Shown: piece after piece, positions 1 to 6,148 of the stretch
Layout of the letters: each line of letters opens with the position of its first letter
How positions within the stretch are numbered: position 1 is the stretch's first letter
NCBI GenBank assembly: GCA_938008665.1
Contig: CALLKA010000141.1
Location: forward strand, 1-8,421
Length of the DNA stretch: 8,421 nt
Reading direction: 5' to 3'
Source: an uncultured Bacteroidota bacterium
Lineage (GTDB): Bacteria; Bacteroidota; Bacteroidia; Chitinophagales; Chitinophagaceae
The notes under the pieces: generated by a model
Database searches by the model: none
What the model was told of the DNA's origin: nothing
Seen by the model: the letters and a program-made list of their open reading frames with translations, nothing else
Position numbers and translations under genes: made by a program

Positions 1-34
1 GTGACTGGAGTTCAGACGTGTGCTCTTCCGATCT
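1..34 (+). other. Illumina TruSeq read-2 adapter (sequencing artefact)
   Basis: These 34 bases match, base for base from memory, the Illumina TruSeq read-2 adapter/primer sequence: they begin GTGACTGGAG and end CTCTTCCGATCT. They are more GC-rich than the following sequence and share no reading frame with it, since they create a TGA stop (34-36) exactly at the junction with the first gene's open frame. They are library adapter left on the contig end and should be trimmed. The genome begins at about base 35. Confidence 0.97.
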
Positions 35-36
35 GA

Positions 37-87
37 AACCTTGTTTTTTATTGTCTTTTCATTGCTATTGCAACAAAATGTCAAGCA
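37..87 (+). other. Signal peptide, missing its first residues
   Basis: The first visible codons read NLVFYCLFIAIATKCQA, followed by QKITEF. This is a hydrophobic core (LVFYCLFIAIA) with a short polar end and an A-Q junction of the type often cut by signal peptidase I in Bacteroidota. The Cys at visible residue 15 sits in ATKC, which lacks a lipobox (no L-[AS]-[GA]-C), so a lipoprotein is unlikely. The Met and the basic n-region are lost with the contig edge. Confidence 0.75.
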
Positions 88-2247
88 CAAAAAATCACTG
101 AATTTCAAAAAGACTATCAACTTGATTTAATTAAAACAACTGATGTCATTAAAATTGATGGTATTTTGGATGAACCGATTTGGGCTAGTGCAAATTTTAC
201 CCAAGCTGATAATAAAAAATTTCCCAATAATATAGGAGAAGCAAAAAGAAAAACAGAAGTACGCTTCACCTTTGATGACAAAAATATTTATTTTGCCTTT
301 AAGGTATACGACAGCGGTACTGCTATTATCAAAAGTTTAAAAAGGGATGTGGGACATGATGGCAATGATGGTATTGGTATTGTGCTTGATCCATTGAATC
401 AAAAAACAAATGGCTTCTTTTTTGTTTTAAGCGCTTTAAATGTGCAGTCTGAAGATCAGTTAAGTAGTTCAACAGATCGCATGAGTGATTGGAGTTGGGA
501 TACTAAATGGTTTTCAGCAACCAAGGACTATGGCAATTTTTGGGTGGCAGAAATAATGATTCCTTTAAAATCATTAAGGTATGATCCGAATCAAAAATAT
601 TGGGGTATTAATTTTATACGTATTGATGCAAAAAATGTTCAATACAATACCTGGGCCAAAGTGCCCCCTACATTTAGGTCCTATGATTTAGGTTATACAG
701 GCGTAATTCATTGGCCTACTCCACCGCCCATCAATTCGAATAATTTAATTATTCAACCCTATATCACTGGAACTGCCAATGAGGATAAGCTAAATAATAA
801 AGGCTTAAATGCCAATGGCAACGCTGGTTTTGATGCAAAAGTGGCATTAAATACTTCACTAAACTTAGATGTTACTGTTAACCCCGACTTTTCACAAGTG
901 GAAGTGGATCAACAAGTAACCAACTTAACTCGCTTTAATATATTTCTTCCTGAAAGAAGAAATTTTTTCATTGAAAACTCTGATCTCTTTGCCAACTTTG
1001 GCATTCCACCTGTACGACCTTTTTATTCAAGGACCATTGGATTAGATAAGCAAGGAAATAGAATTCCTATTTTATTTGGTGCCAGACTATCTGGCAATTT
1101 AGCACCTGGAACTAGAATTGGTGTCATGAATATGCAAACTGGAAGACAAGGAGATTATAGTCCTGAAAATTTTTCTGCATTCACTTTACATAAAAGAATA
1201 TTAAAAAGGTCTGAAATTAAAGGGTACTTTTTAAATCGTGAAAATTACATTTCAAAAGAGGAGGCAATAAAAAATCCAATGGACAGATATGGTCGTAATG
1301 CAGGTATAACATTTGAATATTCCAATGCTCCGGGAAGTTTTAGTTCATGGGCTACCTACCATCAATCCATGAAACCTACTATTACAGACCTAAATTCCTA
1401 TGTTGACTTAGGAATAAGCACCAATCGAAAACATTGGAATACAGTGCTTGAAATTGGAAATTTAGGTAAAAACTATTACACCGATATGGGTTTTGTTGAA
1501 CGCATTAATAATTACGATGCATTAAAGGATACAGTGATACGAATGGGATATAAAAATAGCTACGCACAATTAACATATTTAACACAACCGCCCAATGGAA
1601 AAATTGGAAAATTTGAAGTGCAATTAGAAAACTATACTGTACTGAATCCTGATAATACATTGAACGAAAGTACGACCGAATTTGGCATACAGACCGACTT
1701 TAAAAACTCCTCCAATTTAACAGCGAAATTAGCAAACAATGTAGTGGATTTAATATTTCCCACGTCATTCACAGGCGGCACCCCTTTACCTGCGCAAAGA
1801 TATCAGTATAGCCAATTTTTAATCAGCTTTATGTCAGACACACGTAAGGAATTAGGCTGGTTTGGCGATGCTAGAATTGGTCATTTTTATAACGGAACTA
1901 TCAAAGGAATCAGTGCCGGTATTCAATGGCGTAATCAGCCTAATTTAAATATTCGCTTGAGAGCAGAACTAAATAATATTAATTTGCCTGGAAAATATGG
2001 CAGCACCAAGTTATTATTAATTGCGCCTAGGGTTGAATACAATTTTAATACACAGTTATTTTGGACTACTTTTATACAGTACAATACCCAAAGCAATAAC
2101 TTTAATATTAATAGTCGTTTGCAATATAGGTACCAACCAATGAGCGACTTTTTTTTAGTATACACCGACAATTATTTTACAGATCCATTATTTAAAAATA
2201 AAAGTAGGGCCCTTATATTTAAATTTAGTTATTGGTTTAATATGTAA
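37..2247 (+). CDS. DUF5916 / CBM9-like outer-membrane protein, 5' truncated
   Basis: Partial secreted protein; 736 residues are visible and the start lies beyond the contig edge. The frame is open from base 37 (35-36 are the tail of a broken codon), well upstream of the TTG at 166 that could be mistaken for a start. The upstream codons give a signal peptide and then KIDGILDEPIW, the normal opening of a CBM9-like domain, so 166 is internal. The CBM9-like beta-sandwich covers about residues 38-230. The DUF5916 hallmark follows, with NPDFSQVEVD near residue 282 and ERRNFFIENSDLF near 306. The rest, rich in alternating aromatic residues and ending FKFSYWFNM, fits a C-terminal outer-membrane beta-barrel. 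Members are common in Bacteroidota, but substrate and role are not established; carbohydrate binding is suggested only by the fold name. The ade gene starts 12 bases after its stop, so the two may be co-transcribed. Confidence 0.9.
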   Translation, partial: NLVFYCLFIAIATKCQAQKITEFQKDYQLDLIKTTDVIKIDGILDEPIWASANFTQADNKKFPNNIGEAKRKTEVRFTFDDKNIYFAFKVYDSGTAIIKSLKRDVGHDGNDGIGIVLDPLNQKTNGFFFVLSALNVQSEDQLSSSTDRMSDWSWDTKWFSATKDYGNFWVAEIMIPLKSLRYDPNQKYWGINFIRIDAKNVQYNTWAKVPPTFRSYDLGYTGVIHWPTPPPINSNNLIIQPYITGTANEDKLNNKGLNANGNAGFDAKVALNTSLNLDVTVNPDFSQVEVDQQVTNLTRFNIFLPERRNFFIENSDLFANFGIPPVRPFYSRTIGLDKQGNRIPILFGARLSGNLAPGTRIGVMNMQTGRQGDYSPENFSAFTLHKRILKRSEIKGYFLNRENYISKEEAIKNPMDRYGRNAGITFEYSNAPGSFSSWATYHQSMKPTITDLNSYVDLGISTNRKHWNTVLEIGNLGKNYYTDMGFVERINNYDALKDTVIRMGYKNSYAQLTYLTQPPNGKIGKFEVQLENYTVLNPDNTLNESTTEFGIQTDFKNSSNLTAKLANNVVDLIFPTSFTGGTPLPAQRYQYSQFLISFMSDTRKELGWFGDARIGHFYNGTIKGISAGIQWRNQPNLNIRLRAELNNINLPGKYGSTKLLLIAPRVEYNFNTQLFWTTFIQYNTQSNNFNINSRLQYRYQPMSDFFLVYTDNYFTDPLFKNKSRALIFKFSYWFNM

Positions 2248-2259
2248 ACTAATTATAAA

Positions 2260-3894
2260 ATGAAAGCTACTTTTTCCATTGCTGGCCAATATGTTGACAT
2301 TGTAGGTAAACAAATTTATCCTGCAAGTATTCAGGTGGAAAACGGTAGTATTGTTGCGATCAGTCCTTGCGAAAATGCCCCCTTACAATATTTATTACCC
2401 GGCTTTATTGACAGCCACGTGCATATTGAAAGCAGTATGCTTATCCCAAGCTCCTTTGCTAGGTTGGCTGTTTTGCATGGCACCATTGGAACCATCAGTG
2501 ACCCACATGAAATAGCCAATGTTTGCGGGGTGGATGGTGTACATTATATGATTGACAATGGAAAAAAAGTTCCTTTTCATTTTTTCTTTGGCGCGCCAAG
2601 CTGTGTACCTGCCACCACTTTTGAAACAGCAGGTGCGATGATTGATAGCGATCAAATAACAAATTTATTAGCATTAGATGATATTTATTATTTGAGTGAG
2701 ATGATGAACTTTCCTGGTGTTTTATATAATGATCCAGAAGTAATTAAAAAAATTAGTGCAGCACATAAAGCAGGGAAACCAGTAGATGGACATGCGCCAG
2801 GATTAAGAGGCGAAGATGCAAAAAAATACATTGCAGCGGGTATCAGTACCGATCACGAGTGTTTTACGATGGATGAGGCCCTAGACAAATTAGGGTTGGG
2901 TATGAAAATATTAATTAGAGAAGGAAGTGCAGCTAAAAATTTTGAAGCATTATATCCGCTAATTGATACGCATACAAAAAATATAATGCTATGTAGTGAT
3001 GACAAGCATCCTGATAGTTTACTAGAAGGACATATCAATCAATTATGTGCATGGGCAGTTGCAAAAGGCATAGATAAATTCAATGTACTGCAAGCGGCAT
3101 GTATTAATCCAATTGATCATTATAAATTACCCACCGGTAAAATGAAAGTAGGCGATCCCGCTAATTTCATTGTTGTTCATGATTTGATTTCATTTGAAGT
3201 AAATGCAACCTACATTAATGGTTTAATGGTGGCTGAAAAAGGAAAATCACTTATCGAAAACGTACAAGAAACAACCATCAATCAATTCGATGCCGCATTA
3301 ATTTCATCAGCACAATTGAAAATACATGTTAAGGATTACCCAAATCAAAATGGACGCATTCCTGTTATTGAAGCTATTGATGGACAACTTATCACTAACT
3401 GTATTTGGATGTCGCCCACCGAAAAGGAGCACTGTTTAGTAACAAACACCCAAAGCGATGTTTTAAAAATGGTCGTGTATAATCGTTATAAAACAGCAGC
3501 CCCATGTATTGCATTCATAAAAAATTTCGGATTTACGCATGGTGCCATTGCATCTACTGTGGCACATGATAGTCATAATATTATCGCGGTTGGTGTTGAC
3601 GATGAAAGTATTGCCACTGCTATTAATAGTGTCATAAAAGAAAAAGGTGGGGTGAGTTGTGTAAATAAAACGGAAACAAAAATTCTAGCCCTCCCGGTTG
3701 CTGGCCTTATGAGCAATGCTGATCCTTATGAAGTCGCAAAACAATACACCATCATTGATGCCATGTCAAAGGCTTTAGGCAGTCAACTAGGCTCCCCATT
3801 CATGACACTTAGCTTTATGGCTTTGCTAGTAATTCCACACCTTAAATTAAGCGATCAAGGCTTATTTGATGGGGATCAATTTAAATTATTTTAA
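2260..3894 (+). CDS. ade: Adenine deaminase
   Basis: Cytosolic metal-dependent amidohydrolase that converts adenine to hypoxanthine and ammonia (EC 3.5.4.2), feeding purine salvage. The 544 residues are slightly fewer than the roughly 580 of the B. subtilis and E. coli enzymes. Diagnostic motifs occur in the usual order: PGFIDSHVHIESSM (47-60, first two metal-binding His), GTIGTISDPHEIANV (74-88), FFFGAPSCVPAT (108-119), DGHAPGL (176-182), STDHE (196-200), IREGSAAKN (219-227) and CSDDKHPDSLLEGHI (245-259, catalytic-type Asp). The family-specific C-terminal domain is also present, with AHDSHNIIAVG (435-445) and LPVAGLMSNADPYEVA (478-493). The ATG at 2260 gives the expected N-terminus. It follows an A-rich TAATTATAAA stretch with no Shine-Dalgarno, normal for Bacteroidota. 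No promoter was seen in the 12-base gap, so it is probably transcribed with the upstream gene or from inside it. All key motifs are intact. Confidence 0.97.
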   Translation: MKATFSIAGQYVDIVGKQIYPASIQVENGSIVAISPCENAPLQYLLPGFIDSHVHIESSMLIPSSFARLAVLHGTIGTISDPHEIANVCGVDGVHYMIDNGKKVPFHFFFGAPSCVPATTFETAGAMIDSDQITNLLALDDIYYLSEMMNFPGVLYNDPEVIKKISAAHKAGKPVDGHAPGLRGEDAKKYIAAGISTDHECFTMDEALDKLGLGMKILIREGSAAKNFEALYPLIDTHTKNIMLCSDDKHPDSLLEGHINQLCAWAVAKGIDKFNVLQAACINPIDHYKLPTGKMKVGDPANFIVVHDLISFEVNATYINGLMVAEKGKSLIENVQETTINQFDAALISSAQLKIHVKDYPNQNGRIPVIEAIDGQLITNCIWMSPTEKEHCLVTNTQSDVLKMVVYNRYKTAAPCIAFIKNFGFTHGAIASTVAHDSHNIIAVGVDDESIATAINSVIKEKGGVSCVNKTETKILALPVAGLMSNADPYEVAKQYTIIDAMSKALGSQLGSPFMTLSFMALLVIPHLKLSDQGLFDGDQFKLF

Positions 3895-3920
3895 AATTGT
3901 CCTTAAGAAACCTAGATTTG
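3890..3920 (+). promoter_or_regulatory. Possible Bacteroidota promoter for upp
   Basis: TAGATTTG at 3913-3920 matches the Bacteroidota -7 consensus TAnnTTTG exactly. With 19 bases between, TTTA at 3890-3893 is a one-mismatch -33 box (consensus TTTG) that overlaps the ade stop codon. The upp ATG lies 16 bases beyond the box, leaving a short leader. In AT-rich DNA such matches arise by chance, and the weak -33 box keeps this tentative. Confidence 0.35.
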
Positions 3921-3936
3921 AAAAAAATAACTAGCC

Positions 3937-4590
3937 ATGGTGCACCATTTAAGTGAAAAACATAGTTTATTAAGTAATTGGATTGCGGAGTTAAGAGATG
4001 TGCAAATACAAAAAGATCGAATGCGCTTTAGACGTAATATTGAACGCATTGGCGAAGTTATTGCCTATGAAATGAGCAAGCAAATGGCGCACAAAGTGGT
4101 AAACACAACTACTCCATTAGGCACACACGCATCAAAAATTTTAATGGAACAACCAGTGATAGCCACGGTATTAAGAGCAGGATTACCTATGCATCAAGGC
4201 ATGTTGAACTATTTTGATAAAGCAGATAATGCGTTTATCTCGGCCTATCGAAAACATCATCCAGATGGTAGCTTTGAAATAAGTGTTGAATACTTAAGTT
4301 GCCCTGATTTAAATAATCGAATATTAATCATAGCTGATCCCATGTTAGCCACCGGTGCCTCCTTAGTTGAAACCATACAAGCAATTACAAAAACACAAAA
4401 GCCAAAGGAAATTCATATTGCTGTAGCCATTGCAAGCAAAAAAGGAATTGAAACTGTACAAGCGGCACTTGGGATGGATACCCCAATTTGGTGTGGTGAT
4501 ATTGACGATGTTTTAAATGATAAAAGCTATATCGTACCTGGCTTAGGTGACGCAGGTGACCTAGCTTACGGAACCAAAATGCAATCATAG
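3937..4590 (+). CDS. upp: Uracil phosphoribosyltransferase
   Basis: Cytosolic type I phosphoribosyltransferase that makes UMP from uracil and PRPP (EC 2.4.2.9), for pyrimidine salvage. Its 217 residues are close to the usual 208-215. The ATG at 3937 gives the Bacteroidota-type opening with ELRDVQIQKDRMRFRRN (18-34). Other motifs are VLRAGLPMHQGML (78-90), SAYRKH (102-107), the PRPP-binding loop IIADPMLATGASL (131-143) and the uracil-binding tail YIVPGLGDAGDLAYG (198-212). Two sites differ from the textbook motifs: DPMLATGAS instead of DPMLATGGS, and GDAGDL instead of GDAGDR. I believe the second is common in Bacteroidota, so loss of activity is not implied. It sits 42 bases after ade, forming a nucleobase-salvage pair, and may have its own promoter at 3890-3920. 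Confidence 0.95.
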   Translation: MVHHLSEKHSLLSNWIAELRDVQIQKDRMRFRRNIERIGEVIAYEMSKQMAHKVVNTTTPLGTHASKILMEQPVIATVLRAGLPMHQGMLNYFDKADNAFISAYRKHHPDGSFEISVEYLSCPDLNNRILIIADPMLATGASLVETIQAITKTQKPKEIHIAVAIASKKGIETVQAALGMDTPIWCGDIDDVLNDKSYIVPGLGDAGDLAYGTKMQS

Positions 4591-4597
4591 CGACATT

Positions 4598-4622
4598 CTA
4601 AAGTACTAGTTCGTATCTTTAG
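4598..4622 (+). promoter_or_regulatory. Stem-loop between upp and the EI24 gene, overlapping a -7-like box
   Basis: CTAAAG (4598-4603) and CTTTAG (4617-4622) are perfect inverted repeats. The stem extends inward with TAC/GTA across a one-base bulge and leaves a six-base loop (TAGTTC). No T-run follows, so it is a poor intrinsic terminator, although it lies just past the upp stop. The right arm overlaps TATCTTTA (4614-4621), one mismatch from the -7 consensus TAnnTTTG and 16 bases before the TTG start, the same distance as the upp box from its ATG. No -33 box is visible. Either role, weak terminator or promoter with a dyad, is unproven. Confidence 0.3.
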
Positions 4623-4637
4623 TGCAAATTCAGCGAC

Positions 4638-5399
4638 TTGCTCAAAGAACTCATTTTATCGGTTCGTGCTTATTTTTTAGCACATCAATTCATACTACAA
4701 CATAAATTGTGGAAATGGATGATATTGCCGGGCATACTATACACTGTCATCTTTATCATTGGTATGACCTACTTTGGAGATACCTCAAGCACTTTTATTG
4801 AGTGGATTATTTTAAGAACTGGATTAAAGAATTGGTTAGATAGTATTAGTAGTGATTGGTTAGGATTTTTTATAACCATGGGAAGTTTCTGGCTGTGGTT
4901 TACTTTATTACTTTTTTACTTTGCATTATTTAAATATCTTTTTTTAATGCTTTTTTCTCCTATGTTGTCCTATTTGCATTTAAGAATAGACGCGGCACAA
5001 AAAGAAATTCCATTTGTTTTAGATAAAACTGTTTATAAAAAATTAATTACGCGTGCAGTGCTACTTAATCTTACCAATTTATTGTGGCAAACAGTTTATT
5101 TAATTCCCATTGTAATTGTATGTTCCGTTCCATTGATTGGTTGGTTTACCCCCATTTTTACCATCTTGATGGAATGTTATTTTTTAGGTTATAGCATGCT
5201 TGACTATGGATTAGCTACGGAGAAAAAAAACAAAATTGCTTCAGCCGACTATATATCTAATCACAAAGGGCTTCCTGTAGGAAATGGCATATTATTTTAC
5301 ATGCTTCATTTGCTTCCTATTGTTGGTTGGATGGTTGCACCCTTTTATGCTTTAATAGCGGCGCACCTTAACACACAACAAGTAAAAGACAATCAATAA
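4638..5399 (+). CDS. EI24-domain (CysZ-related) inner-membrane protein
   Basis: Multi-pass inner-membrane protein of 253 residues in the EI24/CysZ superfamily. Hydrophobic segments lie at about 27-46, 76-112, 138-165, 168-188 and 218-244. Family-like features are a cytosolic N-terminal amphipathic stretch (AHQFILQHKLWKWMILPG), SPML (107-110), PLIGWFTPI (165-173) followed by GYSMLDYG (184-191), and LPIVGWMVAPFYALIAAH (226-243). The start is TTG at 4638: a TAG stop in frame at 4620-4622 leaves no upstream ATG. The next ATG (Met28) would remove the conserved N-terminal helix. CysZ in enterobacteria is a sulfate channel, but Bacteroidota members are uncharacterised and there are no sulfur genes here, so the substrate is unknown. 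Its stop overlaps the next gene's start, suggesting coupled translation. Confidence 0.82.
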   Translation: MLKELILSVRAYFLAHQFILQHKLWKWMILPGILYTVIFIIGMTYFGDTSSTFIEWIILRTGLKNWLDSISSDWLGFFITMGSFWLWFTLLLFYFALFKYLFLMLFSPMLSYLHLRIDAAQKEIPFVLDKTVYKKLITRAVLLNLTNLLWQTVYLIPIVIVCSVPLIGWFTPIFTILMECYFLGYSMLDYGLATEKKNKIASADYISNHKGLPVGNGILFYMLHLLPIVGWMVAPFYALIAAHLNTQQVKDNQ

Positions 5400-6100
5400 T
5401 GACATTAGGAAAAGTATATTTATTGCCAATGCTTCTTCATGAGGAAGGATTTGATAGTATGCCCAGTGATGTATTAACTTGGATACAACAGTGTGACGCA
5501 TTTTTTGTTGAAAATGAAAAAACAGCTAGAAGGTATTTTAAAAAATTATGGAAGGAGATGGTCATTGACGATTATACCTGGCATGCGATACACAAAGTTG
5601 AAAATGAACAAATACATGCATTTACACAACTTATAAAGCAAGGAAAAAATATTGGTATTTTATCTGAGGCAGGATGCGCAGGTATTGCGGATCCAGGACA
5701 AATTTTAGTCGCAGCTGCACAGGAATTAGGTGCAATAGTAAAACCCTACACTGGACCTTCTTCCTTATTATTGGCTTTAATGGGCAGTGGTATGAATGGC
5801 CAAAATTTTCATTTTCATGGCTATTTACCTATAGACGCCCTTGAAAGAAAGAAAAAAATTCAAGCACTTGAAGCTGAAATTAAACAAACGGGTGTCACCC
5901 AACTTTTTATTGAAACACCTTATCGAAATAATCAGCTATTTGAAGCAATCATTCAAAATTGTCATACCGGTACCAAACTTTGTGTGGCCATGGAATTAAC
6001 AGGTCCTAATGAATGGATAAAAACGCAGTCAGTGGCCAACTGGAAAAATAGCAAACCAGAGCTTCATAAAAAATTAGTTGTTTTTTTATTAGGCGCTTAA
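5399..6100 (+). CDS. RsmI-like SAM-dependent methyltransferase
   Basis: Cytosolic tetrapyrrole-methylase-fold methyltransferase of 233 residues, closest to RsmI, which 2'-O-methylates C1402 of 16S rRNA. Aligned features are VENEKTARRY (37-46, position of the RsmI AEDTR..R motif), GILSEAGCAGIADPG (86-100, like the SDAGtPlISDPG SAM-binding loop), GPSSLLLALMGSG (119-131), FHGYLP (139-144) with the basic RKKK that follows, and IETPYRNNQLFEAI (171-184). It lacks the C-terminal extension of the roughly 285-residue E. coli enzyme, and SEAGCAG replaces SDAGTP. Bacteroidota often carry a second RsmI-like protein besides the true RsmI. This may be that paralogue, so I give no symbol and leave its RNA target open. 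The ATG at 5399 overlaps the preceding TAA by one base (TAATG), indicating translational coupling with the EI24 gene. A 10-base palindrome, CGCTTAAGCG, covers its stop codon. Confidence 0.85.
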   Translation: MTLGKVYLLPMLLHEEGFDSMPSDVLTWIQQCDAFFVENEKTARRYFKKLWKEMVIDDYTWHAIHKVENEQIHAFTQLIKQGKNIGILSEAGCAGIADPGQILVAAAQELGAIVKPYTGPSSLLLALMGSGMNGQNFHFHGYLPIDALERKKKIQALEAEIKQTGVTQLFIETPYRNNQLFEAIIQNCHTGTKLCVAMELTGPNEWIKTQSVANWKNSKPELHKKLVVFLLGA

Positions 6101-6148
6101 GCGTATTTCCCGCAATTCATTGTTATTTTTATTTCCCTACAATCCGGG

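Noticed and set aside
166..168. TTG at 166 as the start of the DUF5916 gene
   Set aside because: The frame stays open to base 37 and the added residues form a signal peptide plus the usual CBM9-like opening. The only in-frame stop (34-36) is made by the adapter junction.
1935..2171. Minus-strand open frame of 78 codons, and the similar minus-strand frames at 2331-2519, 2395-2655, 2853-3038, 4385-4588, 6664-6885, 7644-7838 and 8163-8369
   Set aside because: Each lies wholly inside a well-recognised + strand gene, has no recognisable protein features, and is explained as the shadow of a coding frame.
6094..6103. Palindrome CGCTTAAGCG at the methyltransferase stop as a terminator
   Set aside because: As a hairpin it has only a three-pair stem around TTAA and no T-run directly after it, so it is too weak for an intrinsic terminator.
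6101..6148. Methyltransferase-ComEC fusion by stop-codon readthrough, since both share a frame and the 16 codons between are open
   Set aside because: Both proteins have complete, family-typical ends, and a 16-codon open gap is expected by chance.
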